From Cohnella thailandensis (lineage in GTDB: Bacteria > Bacillota > Bacilli > Paenibacillales > Paenibacillaceae), in NCBI RefSeq assembly GCF_014212135.1, contig NZ_JACJVQ010000006.1:62001-126000 (forward strand): a DNA stretch of 64,000 nucleotides. The letters are read 5' to 3'. The notes below the pieces were generated by a model. The model had not been told where the DNA came from. It ran no database searches and saw nothing but the letters and a program-made list of their open reading frames with translations. Below are positions 52,875-61,009 of this stretch, piece by piece. Both the position numbers and the translations under genes were made by a program. The number at the start of each line of letters is the position of its first letter. Position 1 is the stretch's first letter.

Positions 52875-54347
52875 TCACGGTCGACGGGCTCCTTTTCGCC
52901 CCGCCAGCATCAATGCCAGCGGCAAGATGAGCGCACTGGCGGCAGCCAACACATATAGGCAAATGTTAAACGCGTCGGGATAGGCGGAGGCCGAGCCGGT
53001 ATGAGCTTCAAGAGCGCTAAGCCAAACCATGCCTATCAGAGCGATTCCGATCGTAGAGGCGATCTGTATGCTGGTTGTCATGACACCGGATGCGGAGCCG
53101 ATGTCCGTTGTGCGGATTTTCGCCAAAACGATATTAGTCAGTGGCGCGGCGACGAAGCCTTGACCGATGCCGAGCACAGCTAGAGCCGGAATCCAAACGC
53201 CGATATCGGATGAAACCCCGGTCGTTTCGACCGCCCAGCTAAGCAGCAGGTAACCAGCTGTCGTTAAGATGGAACCGACGGTCAGCACATGGGCTCCAAG
53301 CTTCGAAGCGACTTTGGAAGAAAACAGCGATGCGAGGAAATAGCCCATTCCCATCGACCCGATTACAAGACCTGCTTGCAGAGCTGAGAAATGAAGTCCA
53401 AGCTGAAGCATGTAGGCAGCGACAAGGAAGAAAGCGCCCTGCGACGACATCAACAGCAGCACGACGAGAATGCCGAACGTGAACACCTTATGTCTAAAGA
53501 GATCCACATTCATAAATGGGAGCCGGGCGCGGTACAACAGTCGCCGTTGGTACCAGGCGAACAAAACCAACACAGGGGCTGACAAGATCAAACTGACGAC
53601 GAGACCGGCGGGCCATCCTTCACGCTGTCCCTGCACGAGCGGATAGACGAGCATCAGCAAGCCGACTGCGGCGAGTGCGGCCCCGATCCAATCCAATCCG
53701 GTGCGATCCGGCGAGCCGGATTCAGGAATAAACGGAATCAGGGCCAATATCAGAGCCCCGAGCAGGACGCTGATCAGGAACACTGCTCTCCAATCCAGAT
53801 CCCACAAATCCATGCGGAGAAGCAGCCCGCCGATTATCTGCCCGACCGCTGCCGCGATTCCCTGGGTCGCTCCATACATGCCGAAGATCGCCCCTCGGCG
53901 TTCCGGAGCATAATTGGCTTGAATGAGGGATAAAATCTGCGGCATAAACAAAGCGGCGCCGACGCCTTGCAAGACGCGCGACGCAATGAGCATAGTGACT
54001 TGGACAGATAAGCCGCATAATAGAGAAGCAATCGTGAATAGGGCCACCCCGATGAACAGCATTCTCCGGCGTCCAAACCGATCGCCCAGCCGTGCACCAA
54101 TAATCAGCAGAACGGCAAACGTAAGAGTATACCCGGTAAGCATGAATTGTACATCGGCGAAGCTGGCCCCAAGCCCTTTTTGGATCGAAGGCATGGCTAC
54201 GTTCACGATGAACGCGTTCGACACGGCCATAAATACGGACAAAAGCAGAGCCGGCAGCATCAGACGCGATCTGCGTCCGTCTCCTTTGGAGACGAGGTCG
54301 CGATTCCGCACCAGCTGTGCGGAATCGTCCGAAAATGTCTTGGGCAT
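52875..54347 (-). CDS. DHA2-family MFS drug efflux permease
   Basis: The 490-residue protein has about 14 membrane helices with the motif A-like GARLGDRFGRRRMLF and motif C region (GATQGIAAAVGQIIGG). It is divergent from a TetR regulator with two operator-like palindromes between, the usual arrangement of drug-inducible pumps. Less AT-rich than neighbouring cassettes. Confidence 0.9.
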   Translation of the reverse strand: MPKTFSDDSAQLVRNRDLVSKGDGRRSRLMLPALLLSVFMAVSNAFIVNVAMPSIQKGLGASFADVQFMLTGYTLTFAVLLIIGARLGDRFGRRRMLFIGVALFTIASLLCGLSVQVTMLIASRVLQGVGAALFMPQILSLIQANYAPERRGAIFGMYGATQGIAAAVGQIIGGLLLRMDLWDLDWRAVFLISVLLGALILALIPFIPESGSPDRTGLDWIGAALAAVGLLMLVYPLVQGQREGWPAGLVVSLILSAPVLVLFAWYQRRLLYRARLPFMNVDLFRHKVFTFGILVVLLLMSSQGAFFLVAAYMLQLGLHFSALQAGLVIGSMGMGYFLASLFSSKVASKLGAHVLTVGSILTTAGYLLLSWAVETTGVSSDIGVWIPALAVLGIGQGFVAAPLTNIVLAKIRTTDIGSASGVMTTSIQIASTIGIALIGMVWLSALEAHTGSASAYPDAFNICLYVLAAASALILPLALMLAGRKGARRP

Positions 54348-54378
54348 AGAAAGATCCCCTTTCCCACTACTCGCTCAA

Positions 54379-54408
54379 TTGACAGAAGGCGAGAGGGTTT
54401 CCTATAAT
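54379..54408 (+). promoter_or_regulatory. Consensus sigma-A promoter of the tetR gene in cassette 4
   Basis: TTGACA and TATAAT, both perfect, are separated by 18 bp, immediately upstream of two operator palindromes. Confidence 0.8.
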
Positions 54409-54412
54409 GGAG

Positions 54413-54460
54413 GAGACAGGTCTGTCTCATCAAGCTGAAATGATACAGACAGATCTGTCT
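54413..54460. promoter_or_regulatory. Paired TetR operators
   Basis: GAGACAG-GT-CTGTCTC (54,413-54,428) and AGACAG-AT-CTGTCT (54,447-54,460) are perfect dyads about 33 bp apart between the pump and its regulator. Confidence 0.7.
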
Positions 54461-54505
54461 CATGTCAATGCCCTTTTTCCAAACCTATGCAAACGGGGGT
54501 CGAAG

Positions 54506-55090
54506 ATGAATAAAGAGTCGGCTAGAGATCGTATACTGCGGGTCGCCTCCGAATTGTTTTACATGGAGGGAATACGGGCGGTCGGTATCGATCGGATTAT
54601 CAAGCAATCCGGCGTTGCCAAGGCAAGCTTCTATCGAAGTTTCGCGACGAAAGATGATCTGACGGTTGCTTATCTCGAATCTAGGGATGAACTGAAAGTA
54701 GAAAAACTGGAAAAACTGAGGCGGTTGTATCCGGGCTCTCCTAAGGAACAGCTAAGCGCTCTTATTCGCGATGTGACCGAACAGATGGGGACGCCGAATT
54801 ACCGGGGGTGTCCGTTCTTGAACGCGGCGGTCGAATTCCCGGATCCGGATCACCCCGCCCACGTCAAATTGCTGGACATTCAGAGGAGCTTCTGGTCTCG
54901 GGTTCTAGAACTTGCAAGGGAAGGGGGGGCGCGACAGCCTGAGGAGCTGACTGCGCAGTTGAGGATGTTGTATGACGGATTCGTCATGAAGCGCTACTTG
55001 GATAAGTCCGATCTTGATCCGGAGTATTTCCGGAAGGCTGCGGAATTGCTCTTGGAGAAGCAGCTCGTTCCGGACAACCATCAGGGGTAA
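54506..55090 (+). CDS. TetR/AcrR-family transcriptional regulator
   Basis: The 194-residue protein has the HTH at about 27-46 (AVGIDRIIKQSGVAKASFYR) and a C-terminal domain with GCPFLNAAVEFPDPDHPAH, typical of the LmrA/YxaF-like TetR group that represses drug pumps. The ATG at 54,506 follows GGGGGTCGAAG. It likely represses the divergent DHA2 pump and itself. Confidence 0.9.
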   Translation: MNKESARDRILRVASELFYMEGIRAVGIDRIIKQSGVAKASFYRSFATKDDLTVAYLESRDELKVEKLEKLRRLYPGSPKEQLSALIRDVTEQMGTPNYRGCPFLNAAVEFPDPDHPAHVKLLDIQRSFWSRVLELAREGGARQPEELTAQLRMLYDGFVMKRYLDKSDLDPEYFRKAAELLLEKQLVPDNHQG

Positions 55091-55226
55091 CGGACGATAT
55101 TCATTTCGCTTCGGTACCGCTAAAGTTTTCGTGTGAAACATGCTGAGGAGAAAAATACCCCAAGTAATATTAAGGGGTACTGGGCACGGAGTACAAGATT
55201 TCGGATATACGTATAACCTAAAGAGG

Positions 55227-55254
55227 ACCGGAGGAAGCGCCTCCGGTTTTTCTT
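55227..55254 (+). terminator. Terminator closing cassette 4
   Basis: ACCGGAGG pairs exactly with CCTCCGGT, followed by TTTTTCTT. Confidence 0.8.
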
Positions 55255-55264
55255 AATTAAAATG

Positions 55265-55315
55265 ATTTCGCCGATAGACCCGTTACGGTGAACCTTATAA
55301 TAAATAGTGGTAAAG
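55265..55315 (+). repeat. att-like site E (degenerate)
   Basis: ATTTCGCCGATAGACCCGTT then GAACCTTATAATAAATAGTG (55,290-55,309). The right arm is eroded. The remaining gap to 55,484 shows no gene. Confidence 0.5.
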
Positions 55316-55484
55316 CGGAAAATCGAACTAAACGTTGATGCTATAACTGTACACTCGAGAGGATGCTAAGGGCATAGATATTTAGAAATCACCTTTACGG
55401 AAGCCGATAACTCGTCCGTTTTGGCCGACGCAGACAAATGACCGATCTGAACGGTTGAGACAGGCTATGGTTTCGATTTATCCT

Positions 55485-56339
55485 TTAGAATTGTTCTCTG
55501 TATAAGCTATCTAATATCCATACCGAAACGTATATCCAAAGGATCATGAGGATACTTATTGGTATGAACCAACCTTCTCGAAAGATTAACAAATGACATA
55601 CATACCCTAAATATATAATAGCACCTACAACGGTAAAGACTGCTGCTTTCCATATCCAATGTTGCCGGAAGTAACCCCATACCATAATTGGATATGAGAT
55701 GGTAAAAAAGACTAGATATAGACCGTACCGGCTTATTTTGGGGTTAGAAAGCAAAGTTGCCTTAAATCGCATAAGGCCGGACAAGTCGAGTACACCCCAT
55801 AAAAAGAGTACAGTACAGACTGGGAACATTCCAAATATGATATAGCCATAGCAGTATATCGTTCGAAGCCCCTGGACTAAGCGGGAGTACATCCATTTCG
55901 TAATGACAAACATCAGGAGCAGTCCAATGAATGTCATCCAGGTTTTCCACCAATGTTGACTGTATATACCCAACGCCTTAAAGAATTCTTCCACTACACA
56001 GTAAAGGAAGGCAGCAACCACATTCCAAGAAAACGGCTTTTGGCGAACCGCCAATAACAACGCAGATGCTGCCACAGCGGTCTGCGAGAACAGGTTGCCC
56101 ACTAACACATCATTAAAGGGATCAAGGCTTGGACTGCGGATAATCATTGGGTAATATACATATGCATCTAGGAAAATAAGGATAAATGTTTCGAAATATA
56201 GAGGAAGGCCGACAAGAGTCAAATAGAAAGCAAAGGTTCTGCAGCGGTTTTCCGAAAGGTACAAAGTATAGACTACTTGAATGACGGTTGTGACACCTAA
56301 TAACAAATACCAGATGGTATTGAACCAGAAGTGACTCAT
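55485..56339 (-). CDS. Polytopic membrane protein of unknown function
   Basis: The 284-residue protein has about nine membrane helices, many aromatic residues, and no transporter motif. The block EEFFKALGIYSQHWWKTWMT resembles the late aromatic helix of CBO0543-type membrane proteins. The ATG at 56,339 is chosen because GAAAAGAG lies upstream; the frame is open to 56,393. It is the only gene of its cassette and is very AT-rich. Confidence 0.65.
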   Translation of the reverse strand: MSHFWFNTIWYLLLGVTTVIQVVYTLYLSENRCRTFAFYLTLVGLPLYFETFILIFLDAYVYYPMIIRSPSLDPFNDVLVGNLFSQTAVAASALLLAVRQKPFSWNVVAAFLYCVVEEFFKALGIYSQHWWKTWMTFIGLLLMFVITKWMYSRLVQGLRTIYCYGYIIFGMFPVCTVLFLWGVLDLSGLMRFKATLLSNPKISRYGLYLVFFTISYPIMVWGYFRQHWIWKAAVFTVVGAIIYLGYVCHLLIFREGWFIPISILMILWIYVSVWILDSLYREQF

Positions 56340-56520
56340 AACAAGACTCTTTTCAATAATGGGAATGTTGTAACGTAAAATTATTATTACCATTTTTTAT
56401 ATATAAAACCGTACTGAAAGACGAAGGAAAAATAAATAGTCGAACTAACGAGGATATCCGGACAATGAGTACGCATCATATCCCCGCCAATTATCCCATG
56501 ATTAAAACACTTCAATCGCC

Positions 56521-56575
56521 TTTTCGCCGATATGACCGTTAAGCTGAACCGTACCACAAGTAACGGCGAAAAATA
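56521..56575 (+). repeat. att-like site F
   Basis: TTTTCGCCG (56,521) and GAACCGTACCACAAGTAACG (56,546-56,565) followed by GCGAAAA. The outer arms TTTTCGCCG and CGGCGAAAA are exact inverted repeats. The rest of 56,394-56,696 holds the promoter of the next operon and no gene. Confidence 0.7.
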
Positions 56576-56576
56576 A

Positions 56577-56605
56577 TTGTTGTAATTCTTAAGTTGCTAT
56601 ACAAT
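56577..56605 (+). promoter_or_regulatory. Promoter of the sce7726/sce7725/RES operon
   Basis: TTGTTG and TACAAT are separated by 17 bp directly after site F, 92 bp before the first start codon. The operon thus carries its own promoter inside the cassette. Confidence 0.5.
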
Positions 56606-56696
56606 TGAAATATGTGAAAAGCTGGGATTTACCACTGAATAGGAGTAAATAAGCTACATTGATGCTTAAAATTTTTTCGAAAGAAGGTGTAAATAC

Positions 56697-57566
56697 ATGG
56701 GTGCAGACAACTCCATACTTTTAAACCGTGTGTTTACACGAAATACATTGCGTGAAATTGTAGAAAGTAATTACAGTGATGCATACGCTTCAGCAATACG
56801 TAGATATATTTCTGATCCCTCAGGTAAAGATAACAAGCAACTCATAAGTGAAATATATTGCGTGCTTAAAAAAGAATATCGCAATGAGTATTTTTATAAA
56901 AATACTATTTTAAACAAATTGCTGCTCGGCATACACAAGCCCACAACAACGACGGCTTTATCGGAGGTTTCAATAGGAAAGTCTAAAGCTGATTTTGTTT
57001 TGATTAATGGACGTGCAGTTGTTTATGAAATTAAGACTGAGCTCGATAATCTTGATCGCCTTGAGTCACAGATTGCTAATTATTTCAAAGCGTTTACTCG
57101 TGTATCTGTACTTGCATCTGAGGACCATGTCGATGCACTACTGAAGCTGTTAGGTGACTCTCCAGTAGGAATATGTGTTTTAACTAAGAAGGGCACGATT
57201 CAGGAGAAGAAAAAGCCTCAAGAATACCTCAATCAGTTAAACAAAGATATTATGTTTAAAATCCTTCGGAAGCATGAGTATGAAAGTTTGATTGTGAAGC
57301 ATTTTGGGACTCTTCCTGAAACATCCCAATTTGAGTATTACAGGGCTTGCAAGCAACTATTTTGCCAAATTGATACGGGTGCTGCATATTTGGATTTTGT
57401 AGCGACACTAAAAAGACGTAGGCAAATTGATGTGGAATCATATAAACAAATTCCATATGAATTAAAATTTCTCGTTTATTTTTCCGAGTTTAAAACAAAT
57501 GATTACAGAAGACTTAACTCATTTTTGCAACAAAAGGAGGTTAGTCCGTGTACTTCCCTTATCTGA
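56697..57566 (+). CDS. sce7726-family protein (PD-(D/E)XK nuclease-like)
   Basis: The 289-residue protein has a nuclease-like core SKADFVLINGRAVVYEIKTELD: Asp99, Glu111 and Lys113 fit D-x(n)-E-x-K. This pattern and the following LESQIANYFKAF match what I know as the sce7726 family, which is named with sce7725 for neighbouring genes in Sorangium. Activity is unproven. AAGGTG precedes the ATG. It overlaps the next gene by 19 bases, so the two are tightly coupled. Confidence 0.7.
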   Translation: MGADNSILLNRVFTRNTLREIVESNYSDAYASAIRRYISDPSGKDNKQLISEIYCVLKKEYRNEYFYKNTILNKLLLGIHKPTTTTALSEVSIGKSKADFVLINGRAVVYEIKTELDNLDRLESQIANYFKAFTRVSVLASEDHVDALLKLLGDSPVGICVLTKKGTIQEKKKPQEYLNQLNKDIMFKILRKHEYESLIVKHFGTLPETSQFEYYRACKQLFCQIDTGAAYLDFVATLKRRRQIDVESYKQIPYELKFLVYFSEFKTNDYRRLNSFLQQKEVSPCTSLI

Positions 57567-58483
57567 GAGGTAGACAGTTTGAACTAATAGCTATAAGAGA
57601 ACTGCTTGAGAAATCGTTACTGAGTAAAAATGTGATGCCGGTTGTTGAACCAGTAAAATTATCTTCTGCCCTAATAAAAACAATGTCATTTTTTCAAGAT
57701 AAAGATCGTTCTTTGGGGCTAGTTCGAAACCCTCAAGTCGGAAGTATGATTAAAGATTTAGCTGATGAGAAATATGAAAAAGATAAGGGTCGGTTTTATG
57801 AAATACTTAAGATGTCGGATGTTATATCTTTTCTTTATGTTGATGGAAAATTATCAGCACATCTTTCTGCCCTTGAGCGTCAAGGAATAAACAAACGGGA
57901 TATTGCTACCATATGCATTAATCAGGATTCGATTCCCCATTTTGAATCTGCTTATGCTCCCGACTATCCACGATTTAACTTCATACGGGACGAAAGCGGA
58001 TTTCGTAGAAGAATGCCAAAACAGAGAGTAATGTTTGAAGACCGCTACCCCAAGAAAAGCCGTAACGTAGAGTATCTAGATTCAGAGGATGAACACTTTT
58101 CTTCGGATCACCTTTACTACGAGCAGGAAGGATACTTGGGCTTTTCAGATTATTCGGTTGTTGGCAATGAATATTCAGAGTCTGGATTTGCTCCGTATGC
58201 GATTGCTATCCATATCGTATATTTCGCGGCTGATCAGACCCTGCGAGTTCGACATTTCGTATCCGATACAAATGATGATATCACAGACCCAGCAGGTAAA
58301 TTTGCTGAGGCTTTGGAAAAGTTGATCATTTGGAACCAAACTCAGCAACTTGATACATTTGGAGTTCGGGTTTTTGAAAATATGTATAAAAATCGTTCGT
58401 ACCCCGGACTAGGCACAGTAAAGAAACTATCCATAATGCATCACTTGGAACTTATGAGTAGATATCTGGATGGGGTAAAGTAA
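57548..58483 (+). CDS. sce7725-family protein
   Basis: The 311-residue protein starts YFPYLRGRQFELIAIRELL, the typical opening of the sce7725/beta-family group, and has a C-terminal half with VRHFVSDTNDDITDPAGKF. No catalytic motif is recognised. It begins at GTG with AAAGGAGG 8 nt upstream inside the sce7726 gene, and the RES gene starts directly after its stop. Its role is probably structural or sensing within the three-gene system; this is inference. Confidence 0.7.
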   Translation: MYFPYLRGRQFELIAIRELLEKSLLSKNVMPVVEPVKLSSALIKTMSFFQDKDRSLGLVRNPQVGSMIKDLADEKYEKDKGRFYEILKMSDVISFLYVDGKLSAHLSALERQGINKRDIATICINQDSIPHFESAYAPDYPRFNFIRDESGFRRRMPKQRVMFEDRYPKKSRNVEYLDSEDEHFSSDHLYYEQEGYLGFSDYSVVGNEYSESGFAPYAIAIHIVYFAADQTLRVRHFVSDTNDDITDPAGKFAEALEKLIIWNQTQQLDTFGVRVFENMYKNRSYPGLGTVKKLSIMHHLELMSRYLDGVK

Positions 58484-59578
58484 ATGAAATTTTGTAACCA
58501 ATGTATTGTTGACGGAGAGTTAAAGCCCATTATCGAAGGTTTGGGACAATTGGAAAACTCTTGTCCGATTTGTGGAAAAAGAAGAGTATTCATTTATGAT
58601 ACCGATATACATTCAGAACTCACAGAATACTTTGAGCAATTACTGGAGATATATACACCTGAATCAATGCTTCCTTCCGAATTTCCGGATGAAGAGAAGA
58701 GGTTGTTAGTCAACGAACTGACCGACCGTTGGCATATCTTTAGTAATAAGTTAACTTCAACAGAAGTATATAGAATAATTCGGGCGCTTTGTGCTGAGAA
58801 ATATACAAGTATGCCGAGTCTCTTCGATGCACGGGTAGGTATAGCAGAGCTAAATGATAAAGAATACCTCCAAGATCACTCATTACTTCGTTCGAATTCC
58901 TGGGATGATTTTGTAAAGAATGTAAAGAACCACAATAGATTTCACTCAAATCATATTGAGCTAACTGTTCTAAATCGTTATTGTTCTTTCATTAGGAAAG
59001 TGTATAAGAAAGGAACTATACTTTACAGAGGGCGCATATCTTCAGAAGATGGCTTCCCTATAGACCAAATGGGTGCCCCTCCTTCGGATAAGGTAACTGC
59101 TGGAAGAGCAAATTCAGCGGGTATACGATGTTTATACTTAGCAAATGATCTTGATACTACAGTTCATGAAATAAGGGCGGGCATCTTTGATTACGTTTCG
59201 ATAGGGAAGTTTGAATTAATGCAAGATATTGTAGTTGTTGATCTCAAGGCGATTGATCATATAAGCCCGTTTATTGAGGGCTTCGACAAATTGGAACATG
59301 CGATCAATAAGGAGCATTTGAATCGCATTAACATGGAAATTGGACGTGCCTTGAGAAGAAGCGACAGCGTTTTGGATTACATACCAACACAGTACATAGC
59401 CGATTTTATTAAAAGTATCTTACATGAAGGAAAACCGGAGTATGCCGGGATTGAGTACAATAGTACAATTAATCTGACGGGGCAAAACCTAGCTATTTTT
59501 TACCCAGAGCTCTTTGTATGTACTGATGTCGAAGTGTACCACATTAAAGAATTGGAATATAAAAAAGAAATAATATAG
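58484..59578 (+). CDS. RES-domain protein with HEPN/RES-type N-terminus
   Basis: The 364-residue protein has an N-terminal zinc-knuckle-like start (CNQC and CPIC), a helical middle and a C-terminal RES domain. The RES domain has Arg in TILYRGRISSEDG (near 178), Glu in TTVHEIRAG (near 228) and Ser in GIEYNSTINL (near 328), the R-E-S triad. RES toxins hydrolyse NAD+; HEPN/RES N-terminal domains occur in larger defence-like proteins. It starts at the base after the sce7725 stop. It is the likely effector of the operon. AT-rich codon use. Confidence 0.78.
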   Translation: MKFCNQCIVDGELKPIIEGLGQLENSCPICGKRRVFIYDTDIHSELTEYFEQLLEIYTPESMLPSEFPDEEKRLLVNELTDRWHIFSNKLTSTEVYRIIRALCAEKYTSMPSLFDARVGIAELNDKEYLQDHSLLRSNSWDDFVKNVKNHNRFHSNHIELTVLNRYCSFIRKVYKKGTILYRGRISSEDGFPIDQMGAPPSDKVTAGRANSAGIRCLYLANDLDTTVHEIRAGIFDYVSIGKFELMQDIVVVDLKAIDHISPFIEGFDKLEHAINKEHLNRINMEIGRALRRSDSVLDYIPTQYIADFIKSILHEGKPEYAGIEYNSTINLTGQNLAIFYPELFVCTDVEVYHIKELEYKKEII

Positions 59579-59723
59579 ACAGGCAGTTACGCTACACCCC
59601 CTCTCAATCACCACGCTAGCCCCACAAGCCAAACCAAGCTAAACCAAAGGAGAACGTCCATCACACTCGTTCTTCTTTTCGTCACGCATGATCTTCCAGT
59701 GCCACCCTTGCCACTTGCTGCGG

Positions 59724-59919
59724 TTACGCCCCGCCCAAGCCGATGGGTTCGTAATACTCCCGCGTCACCGTCTCCATACTCTGGATCACAGCATCATGCT
59801 GCTTCACCGGGATAAACTGTAGAATCATCGCTGTGACTGCTGGTTCCCTCGCGGCTTCGCGTAGCCTGATTTCTTCTATGCCATATACCGTAGCTGCCAT
59901 TGGTGAGATTGTGCTTCAT
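59724..59919 (-). pseudogene. Frameshifted gene remnant, family unknown
   Basis: In the 493-bp gap 59,579-60,071 the minus strand codes for a protein-like stretch (IEEIRLREAAREPAVTAMIL then FIPVKQHDAVIQSMETVTRE) ending at TAA. A start-like MKHNLTNGSYG lies in another frame just upstream, so a frameshift has occurred. GC is higher than in the flanking operon. I do not recognise it. Confidence 0.3.
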
Positions 59920-60071
59920 CTCAATAGCCTAAATGGACATAACAGGGCTAACCATTTCCATCTTGCTTAACGTTTCGAAGCCCGTACGGTCACTGAAGGA
60001 ATAGACTTTTGTAGGAAATTATAACCAATTGTAGTAAGATGGGACAAAGAACATCTTGAGTGGGGTATGGA

Positions 60072-60644
60072 ATGTTTCTTCTTGCAGTTATAGGGCTTGG
60101 TGTTATTGCTGGATTGCTACAGCCAAAGAAGAAGAGAAGAAGCGGAAAGAAGCGTCCTGCTAGCGAAGGGGAAAGGCGAGTTGAACCGTCACGGAAGAAG
60201 ACGAATCGAAGCGCGAAGACATGCAGGCAGGACGAGGCCCTTCTATCTAGTTCATTAGACGATCTGAACGGGGTCGAGTTTGAACGCCTGTTAGCCATGT
60301 ACTTCCGGGATCAGGGATACGTTGTTCATGAGGTTGGAGTCGGCGGGAATGATGGAGGAGTCGATCTCGTCATAGTGGACAAGCGTGGTGAAAGGACGGC
60401 TGTGCAGGCCAAATGCTATGCGGATCATAATCTAGTTCCTGTGCAGACAGTTCGAGAACTTGTCGCAGCTAAGCGAAACCACAACTGTATGCTGACTTTA
60501 CTCGTCACAACGTCCGACTTGACGAGACCAGCGAAGAAGGAAGCGGAGCAGTTTCGCGTAGAGTATTGGCATGGTGGGCTTGTTGGAGAGAAGTTACGAA
60601 AGTGGGGAAAATGGCAGTCTAAGGGCAAGCAGAAGGCACGATGA
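60072..60644 (+). CDS. Membrane-anchored Mrr-like restriction endonuclease
   Basis: The 190-residue protein has an N-terminal membrane helix (residues 2-17), a basic Lys/Arg/Ser linker at about 18-60, and a Mrr_cat-type PD-(D/E)XK domain: FERLLAMYFRDQGYVV, GGVDLVIVDKRGERTAVQAKC (Asp98, Gln112, Lys114). It could cleave foreign or modified DNA at the membrane. The start is ATG 60,072 after GGGG; a GTG at 60,060 is possible. It shares the cassette with the RES operon but is separated by 490 bp. Confidence 0.8.
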   Translation: MFLLAVIGLGVIAGLLQPKKKRRSGKKRPASEGERRVEPSRKKTNRSAKTCRQDEALLSSSLDDLNGVEFERLLAMYFRDQGYVVHEVGVGGNDGGVDLVIVDKRGERTAVQAKCYADHNLVPVQTVRELVAAKRNHNCMLTLLVTTSDLTRPAKKEAEQFRVEYWHGGLVGEKLRKWGKWQSKGKQKAR

Positions 60645-60651
60645 ACACAAG

Positions 60652-60673
60652 AAGGCACCCATCGGGTGCCTTT
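60652..60673 (+). terminator. Terminator closing cassette 6
   Basis: AAGGCACCC pairs exactly with GGGTGCCTT around ATC, followed by site G. Confidence 0.7.
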
Positions 60674-60676
60674 CGA

Positions 60677-60732
60677 TTTCGCTCTAATATAGATGATACG
60701 GTGAACCCTATCACAAGTAGGGCGAAGTTTTT
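60677..60732 (+). repeat. att-like site G
   Basis: TTTCGC at 60,677 and GAACCCTATCACAAGTAGGG (60,703-60,722) followed by CGAAGTTTTT. It is the last copy seen in the window. No gene is seen from 60,733 to 60,871. Confidence 0.6.
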
Positions 60733-60871
60733 GCTGTGTACCCATATACTTATTAATATTGTTTGCATGGTGTGACTTTGATGATCTGTACAGTACGGTG
60801 CGAGTCAGCCAGAGTATGACATTGTCATAGTTGCAGGGTGACAGAATGCTCAAAGTGTCGGTCAAAGGTAG

Positions 60872-61003
60872 TCAGGACGCGAGCTCGACGCTGCAGATGT
60901 GCTTCCTGTCGTCCAGCGTGATCCTCTTCACGATCAGGTGCATTAGGGTCTTGTGCTGCGGGAAGGCCTTTTTGATAGCGTTCCTACGTACACTGGGATA
61001 CCC
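60872..61003 (-). pseudogene. Remnant resembling the C-terminus of a large serine recombinase
   Basis: Forty-three codons encode RRNAIKKAFPQHKTLMHLIV followed by KRITLDDRKHICSVEL, a pattern like the end of Ccr-type large serine recombinases (helix, then a basic beta pair). An in-frame stop precedes it, so the catalytic domain is lost. Its place beside the last att-like site supports the reading, but the fragment is short. Confidence 0.35.
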
Positions 61004-61009
61004 TTAAAT

